In this document: positions 35,128-44,943 of the stretch, in pieces
Position numbering within the stretch: the stretch's first letter is position 1
Layout: the number at the start of each line of letters is the position of its first letter
Assembly: GCF_001428255.1 (NCBI RefSeq)
Contig: NZ_LMRW01000001.1
Coordinates: 622,504-686,503 of the forward strand
DNA: 64,000 nucleotides
Direction of reading: 5' to 3'
From: Agromyces sp. Soil535
GTDB lineage: Bacteria; Actinomycetota; Actinomycetes; Actinomycetales; Microbacteriaceae
The notes under the pieces: model-generated
Seen by the model: only the letters and a program-made list of their open reading frames with translations
What the model was told of the DNA's origin: nothing
Databases searched by the model: none
Position numbers and translations under genes: made by a program

Positions 35128-35820
35128 TCAGCGGGATGCCGAGGCGGTGCGCTCCGCCGACTCGATGACCGATTCGACGCCGAGCATGAACAGGTACCGG
35201 TCGTCGAGGGCGCGCAGCCTGAGGCGGAGTGCGGCGATGAGCGGATGCTGCGCCGGGTCCACCAGCAGCGGGCTCTCGATCCACGGACTGGCGCCCGACG
35301 CCTCCGTGCCGCGCTCGTTGCGACTGTGCGCGATGGCCGCCGCGTTCGCCAGTACGTGGGACGCCATGAGCGCGTAGTGGTGCGCGAGGTCGTCGCCCTC
35401 GAGTCCGGCGCGCGAGAACGCGTCGAGCATGAACTCGATGACGTCGAGCTCACGCGGCCCGCCCGTGGTGAGCACGACCGCCTCGACGCCGATCGCGGGG
35501 TACGTCTCGAACAGGTCGAGCGTGGCGACCGCCAGCTGGGTGAGCCCGGCCTTCCAGTCGTCGGGCGACGCGTCGACCCGGTCCAGGCTCATGCCGATCA
35601 CCTCGTCGAGCAGGGAGCGCATGAGCTCGTCCTTGCCGCGGAAGTGACGGTAGATCGCCGTCGGGTCGGCGCCGAGCTCGGCGCCGAGGTCCCGTACCGA
35701 GACGGACGCGACGCCCGGCTGTGCGGCGAGCTTCAGCCCGGCGGCCACGATCGTGTCGTGGTCGAGCCTCGTCTTGGCGCCGCCGCGGCGGGCGGATGCG
35801 GATCGCGTTGCAGTCGTCAT
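35128..35820 (-). CDS. TetR family regulator of the amidohydrolase/ABC operon
   Basis: 230 residues from MTTATRSASARRGG. The helix-turn-helix GVASVSVRDLGAELGADPTAIYRHFRGKDELMRSL is typical, followed by a long helical ligand domain with a WIESPLL stretch. It is divergent from a catabolic operon, with a perfect 17-bp dyad in the gap. The effector is probably the transported compound or its cleavage product, by inference. Confidence 0.85.
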   Translation of the reverse strand: MTTATRSASARRGGAKTRLDHDTIVAAGLKLAAQPGVASVSVRDLGAELGADPTAIYRHFRGKDELMRSLLDEVIGMSLDRVDASPDDWKAGLTQLAVATLDLFETYPAIGVEAVVLTTGGPRELDVIEFMLDAFSRAGLEGDDLAHHYALMASHVLANAAAIAHSRNERGTEASGASPWIESPLLVDPAQHPLIAALRLRLRALDDRYLFMLGVESVIESAERTASASR

Positions 35821-35933
35821 CGGTGTCGCTTCCGATCGTGTCAGGGCCCATGCTGCCACGCCCGCAACCCCCTCTGGCATGCGCCTGTCGCGGGCGTGGC
35901 GCTCTCCCAGCATAACGAATTGGGAAACGGTGT

Positions 35934-35950
35934 TGTCAACACTGTTGACA
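35934..35950. promoter_or_regulatory. 17-bp TetR-type operator
   Basis: TGTCAACA-C-TGTTGACA is a perfect 8-bp inverted repeat with a one-base centre. Further GTTG words flank it (35931, 35956). It sits 63 bases before the amidohydrolase start and 114 bases before the TetR start. Confidence 0.75.
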
Positions 35951-36012
35951 TCGCTGTTGAGTCGAACTACAGTCGCCTCGTCCGACCCGTTCAAAGAGGA
36001 AGCGAGGGCGAC

Positions 36013-37671
36013 GTGCCCGCAGACCTGCTCTTCACCGGTGGCGCCGTGTTCACCGGCTCCGGCCATCCGCTCTCCGGCCATGCCGTCGCCGTCACCGGCG
36101 GACGCATCACGGCGGTCGTGCCCGAGGCCGAGGCGGCAGCGCATATCGACGAGCGCACCCGCGTCGTGCAGCTCTATGGCGCACTGCTCAGCCCCGGCTT
36201 CCAGGACGCGCACGTGCACCCGGTGGGTGCCGGCGTCGAGCTCCTCCAGTGCAACCTCACGGAGGCCACGGATGCCTCCGACACGGTCGCCAGGGTCCGC
36301 GCATACGCCGAGGCGAACCCCGACGAGCCCTGGATCCTCGGCGGCGGCTGGTCGATGGACCACTACCCGGGCGGCGCGCCGCTGCGCGGACTGCTCGACG
36401 CGGCGGTGCCGGATCGCCCGGTGCTCCTGCTCAGCCGCGACCACCACAGCGCCTGGGCGAACACCGCCGCGATCCGGCTCGCCGGGATCGACGCGTCGAC
36501 GCCCGACCCCGTCGACGGGCGCATCGAGCGCGAGGCCGACGGCACCCCCGCCGGAACGTTCCACGAGGGTGCGAGCGACCTGTTCAGCGCCGTGCGGCCG
36601 GCCGTCGACGCCGACCTCGCCTACGCGGGCCTGCTGCGCGCACAGCGCGAGCTGCTCGCGCTCGGGATCACGGGCTGGCAGGACGCGATGGTCGGCAGCG
36701 CGGTCGCCGGGATCCCCGACCCACTGCAGGCGTACCGCCGGGCACTCGACGAGGGCGAGCTCGTGGTGCACGTGGTCGGCGCCCAGTGGTGGGAACGCGG
36801 CCGCGGCATCGAGCAGGTCGACGAGATGACCGCACGACGCGACACGATCGCGGAGCTCGGTCGCGAGGATCGGCTGTCGCTCGGCACGACGAAGATCATG
36901 GTCGACGGCGTCGCCGAGAACCAGACCGCCGCCATGCTCACCCCGTACCGCGACGTCCACGGCCACGACACGCACAACCACGGGCTCTCGTTCGTCGACC
37001 CGACGCTCCTGCGGGACTACGTGACCGCCCTCGACGCCGCCGGCTTCCAGGTGCACTTCCACGCCCTGGGCGACCGGGCCGTGCGCGAGGCACTCGACGC
37101 CCTCGACGTCGCCCGGGCAGCGAACGGCGCGACCGACGGTCGGCATCACCTGGCCCACCTGCAGGTCGTCGAGGAGGCCGAGACGGCGCGCTTCGCCGGG
37201 CTCGGCGCCGTCGCCAACATCCAGGCTCTCTGGGCATGCCACGAGGACCAGATCGACGAGCTGACCCTGCCGTTCCTGCAGGACGGCGCGGAGGCACGGC
37301 AATACCCGTTCGGCGACCTCGTGCGGCACGGCGCCCGGCTCGCCGCCGGCAGCGACTGGCCCGTCTCGAGCGCCGACCCCATGGATGCGATCCACATCGC
37401 CGTGAACCGCGTCGCGCCCGGCGTCGACGCGGATCCCCTGGGCGGTGCGCACCAGCGCATCGACCTCGTCACCGCCATGGCGGCCTACACGTCGGGCACC
37501 GCCTACGTGAACCACCGCGACCACGACACCGGGCACGTGCGCGAGGGGTACCTCGCGAACCTCGTCGTGCTCGACCCCGACCCGTTCTCGGTGCCCGCCG
37601 AGGAGATCCACCGCTCGACGGTGGTCTCCACGTGGGTCGAGGGCGAGCTCGTCCACCCCCGTAACGACTGA
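36013..37671 (+). CDS. YtcJ-like metal-dependent amidohydrolase
   Basis: 552 residues from a GTG. LLFTGGAVFTGSG and LLSPGFQDAHVHPVGAGVEL give the N-terminal composite domain and the metal-binding HxH of the amidohydrolase barrel; further ligands occur in FQVHFHALGDRAVREAL and HHLAHLQVV, and the catalytic Asp in AAGSDWPVSS. The family hydrolyses amide or ester-like bonds; members are often called exoenzyme regulatory AepA-like. No signal peptide, so it acts on imported substrate. It leads a six-gene operon with an ABC importer and a flavoprotein. Confidence 0.88.
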   Translation: MPADLLFTGGAVFTGSGHPLSGHAVAVTGGRITAVVPEAEAAAHIDERTRVVQLYGALLSPGFQDAHVHPVGAGVELLQCNLTEATDASDTVARVRAYAEANPDEPWILGGGWSMDHYPGGAPLRGLLDAAVPDRPVLLLSRDHHSAWANTAAIRLAGIDASTPDPVDGRIEREADGTPAGTFHEGASDLFSAVRPAVDADLAYAGLLRAQRELLALGITGWQDAMVGSAVAGIPDPLQAYRRALDEGELVVHVVGAQWWERGRGIEQVDEMTARRDTIAELGREDRLSLGTTKIMVDGVAENQTAAMLTPYRDVHGHDTHNHGLSFVDPTLLRDYVTALDAAGFQVHFHALGDRAVREALDALDVARAANGATDGRHHLAHLQVVEEAETARFAGLGAVANIQALWACHEDQIDELTLPFLQDGAEARQYPFGDLVRHGARLAAGSDWPVSSADPMDAIHIAVNRVAPGVDADPLGGAHQRIDLVTAMAAYTSGTAYVNHRDHDTGHVREGYLANLVVLDPDPFSVPAEEIHRSTVVSTWVEGELVHPRND

Positions 37672-37685
37672 CCAGAGGAGCCACC

Positions 37686-39344
37686 ATGTCCAACCCCCGA
37701 ACCCGGACCGACCGTCCTCGTGCGGCGCGACGTTTCGCGGCCGTCGTCGCCGGAAGCCTCGGCGCCGCGCTCGCCCTGTCCGGATGCACCCCGCCCGCAC
37801 CCGAGGCGGCCCAGGTCGACTACGAGCTCACGGCGCAGACCGATGCACCCTCGGGTGATATCGACTCGTTCTCGTGGGTGAGCTACGCCGAGCCGTACTC
37901 GCTCGACTACGCCTACGCGTTCGACTACTCCGACAACCAGGTGCTCGCGAACGTCTGCGAGTCGCTGCTGCGGCTCAACCCCGACTACACCCTCTCGCCG
38001 GGCCTGGCGGAGTCGTTCGACCACCCGACACCCGAGGCCTGGGTCTACACGATCCGCGACGGTGTGACCTTCCACGACGGCACCGCGCTGACGGCGGCCG
38101 ATGTCGTCGCGTCGATGAACCGTCACCTCGACCCCGAGGTGGGCTCGTCGTGGTACTCCGTCTACCAGAACGTGGAGTCGATCGAGCAGACCGGCGACCG
38201 TGAGGTCACCGTCACCGAGAAGTCCGCCGACTCGCAGTTCAACCTCGCGATGGGCGGCTCGGCCGGCGTCATCGAGTCGGCGGCCACGCTCGCCGAGAAG
38301 GGTGCCGACTACGGCAACTCCACGGGCGGCGTGAACTGCACCGGCCCGTTCAGCTTCGGCGAGTGGAAGTCGGGCGAGAGCATCACGCTCGAGCGCTACG
38401 ACGACTATTGGGACCCCGAGCTGAAGGCCAAATCCGGCGAAGTGGAGTTCGTCTTCATGAACGACCCGAACGCGCGGGTCAACGCGCTGAAGTCGGGCGA
38501 CGTCGACGGCGGGTGGATGCTCCCGTCCGAGGGAATCGCGCAGCTCAAGTCGGCCGGCACCGGCGACGTGTACTTCGGCCTGGACACCGCGGTCTCGAGC
38601 CTCATCGTGTCGAACCTCGAGGGCCCCCTCGGTGACGAGCGCGTACGGAAGGCCCTGCTCATGGCGCTCGACCGCGACGGCATCGTCGAAGCGGCATCGA
38701 AGGGCTACGGCGAGGTCACGAACGCGCTCACGACCGAGTCGGTCTGGGTCGGCGCCAGCGAGAAGGGACTCTCCGAGGCGTTCGACGGCCTCGAGGAGTA
38801 CCCGTACGACATCGAAGCGGCCAAGAAGCTGATCGAGGACGCCGGGGCGACCGGCGAGGAGATCGTGCTCGCGACCGCGCCGATCAGCAGCGACTTCGCG
38901 GTCATCTCCCAGGCGACCGCAGCGGCGGCCGAGGCGATCGGCCTGAAGGCGACGATCCAGACCGTCACGCCGAACGCATACACGGCCCTGTTCTCCGACC
39001 CGACCGCACGCGAGGGCGTCGACCTGTTCTACACGGTCTGGTACCTGTCGAGCCCCGACCCGCTCGAGATGTACAGCGTGCTGCGCACTGGCGAGTTCAG
39101 CAACTACGGCGGCTGGAGCAACCCGGAGTTCGACCAGGTCGTGAACGAGGCGATCGCGATCGACGACGCCGCAGCCCGTTCCGAGAAGACCGCCGAGGCC
39201 CAGCGCATCGCGAACGAGGAACTGCCGTGGCTGCCGCTCTCGACCGGACCCATGTCCGTGTTCCTCGGTGAGCGCATCTCGGGCGTCGCACCGTCGATCG
39301 CCTTCCTGTACTACCCCTGGGCGGCCACAATTGGTGCACGCTAG
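37686..39344 (+). CDS. dipeptide-type ABC transporter substrate-binding lipoprotein
   Basis: 552 residues. A basic start, hydrophobic segment and lipobox ALSGC mark a lipoprotein; the SBP family 5 fold follows (ANVCESLLRLNPDYTLSPGLA, YTIRDGVTFHDGTALTAADV, NALKSGDVDGGW, VRKALLMALDRDGIV). It captures a peptide-like or cationic small molecule outside the cell for the two permeases downstream. AGAGGAG precedes the ATG. It is 14 bases after the amidohydrolase gene. Confidence 0.9.
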   Translation: MSNPRTRTDRPRAARRFAAVVAGSLGAALALSGCTPPAPEAAQVDYELTAQTDAPSGDIDSFSWVSYAEPYSLDYAYAFDYSDNQVLANVCESLLRLNPDYTLSPGLAESFDHPTPEAWVYTIRDGVTFHDGTALTAADVVASMNRHLDPEVGSSWYSVYQNVESIEQTGDREVTVTEKSADSQFNLAMGGSAGVIESAATLAEKGADYGNSTGGVNCTGPFSFGEWKSGESITLERYDDYWDPELKAKSGEVEFVFMNDPNARVNALKSGDVDGGWMLPSEGIAQLKSAGTGDVYFGLDTAVSSLIVSNLEGPLGDERVRKALLMALDRDGIVEAASKGYGEVTNALTTESVWVGASEKGLSEAFDGLEEYPYDIEAAKKLIEDAGATGEEIVLATAPISSDFAVISQATAAAAEAIGLKATIQTVTPNAYTALFSDPTAREGVDLFYTVWYLSSPDPLEMYSVLRTGEFSNYGGWSNPEFDQVVNEAIAIDDAAARSEKTAEAQRIANEELPWLPLSTGPMSVFLGERISGVAPSIAFLYYPWAATIGAR

Positions 39345-39392
39345 CGGCAACAGGCGGCGTTCGAACCACCTCGGCGGAACGGCGGTCGCATC

Positions 39393-40349
39393 GTGACCAC
39401 GTTCCGCCGGGTGGCGGGCAAGCTCGGCGCCCTCCTGCTCACGCTGTTCCTCGCATCAGTCCTCGTCTTCTTCTCGCGCTTCCTGGTGCCGGGGGACCCG
39501 ATCAGCTTCCTGCTGCGCGGGCGCAAGCCCAGCCCCGAGGCGGTCGCCCAGGTCACCGCCCAGTACGGGCTCGACCTCCCGCCGTGGCAGCAGTACCTCA
39601 ACTGGCTCGCGGGGATCCTGCACGGGGACTTCGGCCGTTCGCTCCAGTTCCGGCAGGACGTCTCGGTCGTCATCGGCGAGCGCCTGCCCGTGACGCTCGG
39701 GCTCGTCATCATGGCGGGCACGATGATCGCGGTCGTCGGCCTGATCGCCGGTGCGATCGCCGCCCTGAACCGTGGACGCGTGCTCGACCGGGCCGTGCTC
39801 GTCGGGCTCACGGTGCTCGGCGCGATCCCCTCGTTCGTCGGCTCGATCGTGCTCATCGCGGTGTTCGCGGTGCAGCTCGGCTGGTTCCCGTCGTTCGGCT
39901 CGGGTGAGGGGTTCTGGGACACCGTGTACCACCTGGTGCTTCCCTCGATCGCGCTCGCGATCGTGTTCGTCGTGCTCATCGGCAAGGTGACGAGGTCGTC
40001 CATGGTCGACCAGCTCGGCCGCGAGCACGTCGAAGTGGCGACCAGCCGTGGGCTCACCCGCGGCACGATCATCCGCCGCCACGTCTTCCGCAATGCGATC
40101 GGGCCGATCCTCACCGTGAGCGGCCTGCTCGTCGCCGGCCTCCTCGTGGCGAGCTCGATCGTCGAGGCCGCATTCGGGCTCGCCGGCATCGGCTCGCTCC
40201 TCGTGCAGTCGGTCGACCGTCTCGACTTCCCGGTCGTACAGGCGATCGTGCTGCTCATCGTGAGCGCGTTCGTCGTCGTGAACGCGATCATCGACATCCT
40301 CGAACCCTGGATCGACCCGCGATCCGCTGCAGGAGCTGGTGCCCGATGA
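39393..40349 (+). CDS. ABC transporter permease (DppB type)
   Basis: 318 residues from a GTG. FFSRFLVPGDPISFLLRG and YGLDLPPWQQYLNWLAGILHGDFG form the typical DppB N-terminal and periplasmic loop, then five further hydrophobic segments. The cytoplasmic EAA loop (RSSMVDQLGREHVEVATSRG) contacts the ATPase, and FGLAGIGSLLVQSVDRLDFP is the conserved late motif. Its stop overlaps the next permease start. Confidence 0.9.
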   Translation: MTTFRRVAGKLGALLLTLFLASVLVFFSRFLVPGDPISFLLRGRKPSPEAVAQVTAQYGLDLPPWQQYLNWLAGILHGDFGRSLQFRQDVSVVIGERLPVTLGLVIMAGTMIAVVGLIAGAIAALNRGRVLDRAVLVGLTVLGAIPSFVGSIVLIAVFAVQLGWFPSFGSGEGFWDTVYHLVLPSIALAIVFVVLIGKVTRSSMVDQLGREHVEVATSRGLTRGTIIRRHVFRNAIGPILTVSGLLVAGLLVASSIVEAAFGLAGIGSLLVQSVDRLDFPVVQAIVLLIVSAFVVVNAIIDILEPWIDPRSAAGAGAR

Positions 40350-41206
40350 CCACCCCGACGATGGCCGTCAAGGTCCTGCGCGCACCCCGCGTCCGCCGCG
40401 GGAACATCTCGTTCAACCTCAGCCTCGCCGTATTGGCCGTGATGACGCTCGCCGCGGTCTTCGCCCCCCTCATCGCGCCGTACGATCCTGATGCGGTGGA
40501 TTTTGCGGCGATCTACTCGGGGCCGACTCCGGCGCACTGGCTCGGCACCGACGCGCTGGGGCGCGACACCCTGAGCCGCATGATCTTCGGCGCTCGTACC
40601 GCGCTGCTCGGGCCGTTGCTCGTGGTCGTCTCATCGACGATCGTCGGCATCCTGCTCGGCCTCCTCGCCGGATGGCGGGGCGGGTGGATCGACTCGGTGC
40701 TCGGCCGGATCTTCGACGTGATCTTCGCGTTCCCGGCCCTCCTCATCGCGATCATGGCGGTCGCGCTCTTCGGCAAGGGCCTCGTGGCACCGGTCATCGC
40801 CATGAGCATCGCGTACGCGCCGTTCGTGGCACGCCTCACCCGCACGCTCGTCGCCTCCGAGCGGAGCCGGCCCTACGTCGCGGCCTACCGGGTGCAGGGA
40901 TTCTCGGGCGGGTGGATCGCGCTCCGTCGGGTCCTGCCGAACGTGACGCCCATCGTCGGCGCGCAGTCGACGCTGAACTTCGGCTACGTCCTCGCCGAGC
41001 TCGCGGCTCTCTCGTTCCTCGGCCTCGGCGTGCAGGCGCCGACCGCCGACTGGGGCGCGATGATCAACGAGGCCCAAGCGGGGCTCATGGGCGGCTACTT
41101 CCTTCCCGCGATCGTTCCCGCCATGGCGGTCGTGATCGTCGTCGTCGCCGTGAACGTGATCGGCGAAGAACTCTCAGACCGCATCGGAGGAGGGATCCCC
41201 GCATGA
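40346..41206 (+). CDS. ABC transporter permease (DppC type)
   Basis: 286 residues. PYDPDAVDFAAIYSGPTP and HWLGTDALGRDTLSRMIFGAR are hallmarks of DppC proteins; LAGWRGGWIDSVLGRIFDVIF and the EAA loop RPYVAAYRVQGFSGGWIALR follow. It pairs with the DppB-type gene as a heterodimeric channel. ATGA overlaps couple it to both neighbours. Confidence 0.9.
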   Translation: MTTPTMAVKVLRAPRVRRGNISFNLSLAVLAVMTLAAVFAPLIAPYDPDAVDFAAIYSGPTPAHWLGTDALGRDTLSRMIFGARTALLGPLLVVVSSTIVGILLGLLAGWRGGWIDSVLGRIFDVIFAFPALLIAIMAVALFGKGLVAPVIAMSIAYAPFVARLTRTLVASERSRPYVAAYRVQGFSGGWIALRRVLPNVTPIVGAQSTLNFGYVLAELAALSFLGLGVQAPTADWGAMINEAQAGLMGGYFLPAIVPAMAVVIVVVAVNVIGEELSDRIGGGIPA

Positions 41207-42921
41207 CGCTCCTCGACATCTCCCGCTACACGCTCGACCTGCCCGACGGCACGCGCCTCCTCGACGGGGTGTCGCTCTCGGTTGCCGCGGGCGAGACCGT
41301 CGGCCTGGTCGGCGAGTCGGGCTCCGGCAAGTCGCTCACCGCCCGGTCGGTGATCGGGCTCCAGCCCCGTGGCGCCACGACCACCGGCTCCGTGCGGCTC
41401 GACGGGCGCGAGGTGCTCGGCGCCCCGGTCGGCGACCTGCTCACGCTCCGGCGCTCGAGCGCCGGCATGGTCTTCCAGGACCCGAGGGCGGGCATCAACC
41501 CCGTGCGCACCATCGGCGACCACCTCACCGAGACGCTGCGGCTCGTCGAGCGCAGGTCGGCGGCCGATGCCGAAGCACGCGCGATCGAGCTGTTGCGCGC
41601 CGTGCGGCTGCCACGCCCCGAGGACCACCTGCGGCAGTACCCGCACGAGCTGTCGGGCGGCATGCTGCAGCGGGTGATGATCGCCGGCGCACTCACGAGC
41701 TCGCCACGGCTCCTCATCTGCGACGAGCCGACCACGGCGCTCGACGTCACGACCCAGGCCGAGATCATCGCGGTGCTCGGAGAGCAGCGCGCGACCCGGG
41801 GCATGGGCATGCTCTTCATCACCCACGACCTCAACCTCGCCGCGTCGATCTGCGGCCGCGTCTACGTGATGAACGCCGGCCGCATCGAGGAGGAGGGCGA
41901 CGCGCGCCAGGTGTTCCGCGACCCGCAGGCTCCGTACACGAGGCGGCTCGTGGCGGCCACGCCGACGATCGCGGTCGCGCAGCCGGCGGCGGCGGGCACG
42001 GCGGCGGATGCCACGACGGATGTCGCCGCGGATGCCGCGCCGGCGCCGCATCCGCCCGTCGACACGGCGCCGCACGTCGACCTGTCCCCGCCCGTCGACC
42101 TCATGCTCGACGTGCGCTCTCTCTCGAAGACCTACCGCATGCACGGCAAGCCACCGGTGCACGCGGTGGTGGACGCGACGATCGAGATCGCCCGTGGCGG
42201 CGCGCTCGCCGTGGTCGGCGAGTCGGGGTCGGGCAAGTCCACGCTCGCGCGCATGATCGTGGGGCTCGAGGCCGCCGACGCGGGGGACATCCTCGTGGAC
42301 GGCGCCGCCCGCACCGGCGTGCCGCGCAGCCGGGCGGAGCGCCTCGCCCACTCGCGCTCGGTGCAGATGGTCTTCCAGGACCCGTACCTCTCGCTCGACC
42401 CGCGCATCCCGGCGGGACGTGCCATCGAGGACGCGTTGCGGCTGCACTCGACCCTCAGCACCCGCGACGCACGGACGCGGGTGCTCGACCTGCTCGAGCA
42501 GGTGGGGCTGGGCGAACGGCACGCGCCCGCCCGCCCGCGCACCCTCTCGGGCGGGCAGCGGCAGCGCGTGGCGATCGCCCGCGCGCTCGCCATCGAGCCC
42601 GACGTGCTCGTGATGGACGAGGCCACGAGCGCGCTCGACGTCTCGGTCCAGGCGCAGGTGCTCGACCTCGTCGCGCGCATCCGCCGGGAGCGGGGACTCA
42701 CCGTGCTGTTCATCAGCCACGACCTCGCCGTGGTGCGCCGGGTGTGCGAGCAGACCGTCGTGATGCGCAACGGCGAGATCGTGGAGCGCGGCGCGACCGC
42801 TGCGCTGCTCGAGCAGCCGCAGCATCCGTACACCCGACTGCTCCTCGACTCCGTGCCGAGGCCCGACTGGGACCTCGACGCACTCGCCGCCATCGATCGC
42901 ACCGAAGGAATCCCCGCATGA
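41203..42921 (+). CDS. ABC transporter ATP-binding protein with two fused ABC domains (DppD-DppF type)
   Basis: 572 residues. Domain 1 has GESGSGKS, LSGGMLQRVMIAGAL and LLICDEPTTALD; domain 2 (from about 305) has GESGSGKST, LSGGQRQRVAIARAL and VLVMDEATSALD. An Ala/Pro/Asp-rich linker of about 40 residues joins them. Both halves end in HPYTR/APYTR-type oligopeptide extensions. Domain 1 has GKSL instead of GKST, common in DppD. It powers the preceding permeases. Confidence 0.92.
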   Translation: MTLLDISRYTLDLPDGTRLLDGVSLSVAAGETVGLVGESGSGKSLTARSVIGLQPRGATTTGSVRLDGREVLGAPVGDLLTLRRSSAGMVFQDPRAGINPVRTIGDHLTETLRLVERRSAADAEARAIELLRAVRLPRPEDHLRQYPHELSGGMLQRVMIAGALTSSPRLLICDEPTTALDVTTQAEIIAVLGEQRATRGMGMLFITHDLNLAASICGRVYVMNAGRIEEEGDARQVFRDPQAPYTRRLVAATPTIAVAQPAAAGTAADATTDVAADAAPAPHPPVDTAPHVDLSPPVDLMLDVRSLSKTYRMHGKPPVHAVVDATIEIARGGALAVVGESGSGKSTLARMIVGLEAADAGDILVDGAARTGVPRSRAERLAHSRSVQMVFQDPYLSLDPRIPAGRAIEDALRLHSTLSTRDARTRVLDLLEQVGLGERHAPARPRTLSGGQRQRVAIARALAIEPDVLVMDEATSALDVSVQAQVLDLVARIRRERGLTVLFISHDLAVVRRVCEQTVVMRNGEIVERGATAALLEQPQHPYTRLLLDSVPRPDWDLDALAAIDRTEGIPA

Positions 42922-44381
42922 CCGCCACCACCATCGACGCGTCGGAGCGCCGAGCCGCGCGCACCACCGTGTTCGAGCGTTCGCAGCCGAGCCCCGCCGC
43001 GATCGCCCATTCGTTGGGCGGCACCTCTGCGGCGCCGTTCTGGCTCGACGACGTGCGCGACCGGCGCGTCGACCACGCGCCGCTCCAAGGTGATGTCGAC
43101 GCCGACCTCGTGATCGTGGGCGGCGGGTACACCGGCCTCTGGACTGCGCTTCGCGCCATCGAGCGCCAGCCGGGCATCCGGGTGGTACTCCTCGAGGCGG
43201 AGACCGTGGGCTGGGCGGCATCAGGTCGGAACGGCGGGTTCTGCGAGGCGAGCCTCACGCACGGCGACGAGAACGGCCGCTCGCGCTGGCCCGACGAGAT
43301 GGACACGCTCACGCGGCTCGGGCTTCAGAACCTCGACGACATCGAGGCGACCGTGCGTCGGTACCGCATGGACGTCGACTTCGAGCGAACAGGCATCCTG
43401 TCGGTGGCGGTCGAACCGCACCAAGTCCCGTGGATCGCAGGCCCCGACGACGAGGACGGACATGATGTCTTCCTTGACGAGTCGGCCGTGCGCTCCGAGA
43501 TCGCCTCGCCCACCTACCTCGCGGGCCGGTGGGACCGTCGCACGAACGCGATCCTGCATCCCGCGAAGCTGGCCCTCGAGCTCGCCCGCGTCATCGTGGA
43601 GGCCGGCGTGGTCGTGCACGAGCACACGGCGGTGCGCCGCGTCGACGACGCCGGGTCGCGTGTCGAGGTCGTCACCGACCGCGGCGTGGTCCGCGCCGAC
43701 CGCGCCGTGCTCGCGACGAACGTGTTCCGGTCGCTGCTCCGGCGGAACAGGTTCATGACCGTGCCGGTATACGATTACGTGCTCATGACCGAGCCGCTCG
43801 GCGACGAGCGCCTGGCGGAGCTCGGGTGGCGGAACCGCCAGGGCGTGAGCGACCTGGCGAACCAGTTCCACTACTACCGGCTGAGCGCCGACGGCCGCAT
43901 CCTCTTCGGCGGCTACGAGGCCGTGTACCACGCCGGCCGCCGGGTGCGCGCCGAGTACGAGGAGCGCCCGGCCACGTTCGAGCGGCTCGCGAGCCACTTC
44001 CTCACGACCTTCCCGCAGCTCGAGGGGGTGCGGTTCACGCACCGCTGGGCGGGAGCGATCGACGCGAGCACGCGGTTCTGCGCCTTCTACGGCCGAGCTC
44101 GCGACGGCAAGGTGGCGTACGCGTCGGGCTTCACCGGTCTCGGCGTCGGCGCGGCGCGCTTCGCGGGCGACGTCATGCTCGACCTGCTCGACGGCCAGGA
44201 GACCGAGCGCACGTTGCTCGCCATGGTCGAGGACCGGCCCTGGCCGTTCCCGCCCGAGCCGGCGGCGTCGATCGGCATCAACCTGACCCGCTGGTCGCTC
44301 GACCGTGCCGACCACCGGCAGGGGCGGCGCAACCTGCTGCTGAAGACACTCGACGGCCTCGGGCTCGGGTTCGACTCGTAG
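42918..44381 (+). CDS. FAD-dependent amine/D-amino acid oxidase family protein
   Basis: 487 residues. FAD site DLVIVGGGYTGLWTALRAIE near residue 60 and WAASGRNGGFCEASL, the isoalloxazine region of DAO-family oxidoreductases; YASGFTGLGVGAARFAGDVMLDLL is the second FAD strand. It probably oxidises an amine or N-methyl amine released by the amidohydrolase. It overlaps the ATPase gene by four bases and ends the operon. Substrate unknown. Confidence 0.85.
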   Translation: MTATTIDASERRAARTTVFERSQPSPAAIAHSLGGTSAAPFWLDDVRDRRVDHAPLQGDVDADLVIVGGGYTGLWTALRAIERQPGIRVVLLEAETVGWAASGRNGGFCEASLTHGDENGRSRWPDEMDTLTRLGLQNLDDIEATVRRYRMDVDFERTGILSVAVEPHQVPWIAGPDDEDGHDVFLDESAVRSEIASPTYLAGRWDRRTNAILHPAKLALELARVIVEAGVVVHEHTAVRRVDDAGSRVEVVTDRGVVRADRAVLATNVFRSLLRRNRFMTVPVYDYVLMTEPLGDERLAELGWRNRQGVSDLANQFHYYRLSADGRILFGGYEAVYHAGRRVRAEYEERPATFERLASHFLTTFPQLEGVRFTHRWAGAIDASTRFCAFYGRARDGKVAYASGFTGLGVGAARFAGDVMLDLLDGQETERTLLAMVEDRPWPFPPEPAASIGINLTRWSLDRADHRQGRRNLLLKTLDGLGLGFDS

Positions 44382-44461
44382 CCCGGGCCGCGGCGAGCGC
44401 GTGTCGGAGGGTCGTCGCTAGGCTGGGGGCATCCACGACCAAAACCAAGGGGAAACCGACC

Positions 44462-44881
44462 ATGCAACGAATCATGACGTCCACTGCCCTCGTTTTCGCC
44501 GGCGCGCTGCTGCTCGCGGGCTGCGCGGCGGGAGGCGCAACCGCCACGCCGAGCGCCGACCCGTGCGAGGCGGTGCAGAGCGAGGTGCGCGACATCTCGA
44601 ACGGCGCGCAGAACGCGCTCGCAGCGGGAGGCGACCCGGCTGAGGTGCAGTCGACGCTCGAGGACTACAGCACCCGTGTCTCCGAGCTCGGCGAGACGAC
44701 CGACGATGCGGTGAGCACCGAGCTCGAGGCGCTCGCAGGGGCGCTCGACGACGCGGCGGAGTTCGCAGCGACGCTGCCCACCGACCCCGAGGCCGAGGTC
44801 GACGCCGACGCGGTCGCCGAGCACCAGACGGCGATCCAGGACGCCGCAACCTCGGCCAGCGAGGCCTGCACCGCAGAGTAG
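44462..44881 (+). CDS. small secreted lipoprotein
   Basis: 139 residues. The signal peptide with lipobox LLAGC is followed by a helical, acidic domain rich in Ala, Asp and Glu (two further cysteines at each end of it). AAGGGG precedes the ATG by eight bases and a TAGGCT -10 box lies at 44420-44425. No family recognised. It is separated from the oxidase gene by its own promoter and from ku by a terminator. Confidence 0.75.
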   Translation: MQRIMTSTALVFAGALLLAGCAAGGATATPSADPCEAVQSEVRDISNGAQNALAAGGDPAEVQSTLEDYSTRVSELGETTDDAVSTELEALAGALDDAAEFAATLPTDPEAEVDADAVAEHQTAIQDAATSASEACTAE

Positions 44882-44903
44882 CCCCGGCTCCACAGCACCT
44901 GAG

Positions 44904-44940
44904 CGGCGCGCGGCATCCGATCAGCGGATGTCGCGCGCCG
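44904..44940. terminator. convergent terminator built from GCGGCATCC words
   Basis: CGGCGCGCGGCATCCG and CGGATGTCGCGCGCCG pair at 15 of 16 positions around ATCAG, between the convergent lipoprotein and ku genes. Confidence 0.75.
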
Positions 44941-44943
44941 TCG

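Noticed and set aside
35821..37800. N-terminal extension of the TetR gene frame by 660 codons
   Set aside because: It covers the divergent amidohydrolase gene in antisense; the real TetR start is at 35820 with a typical N-terminus.
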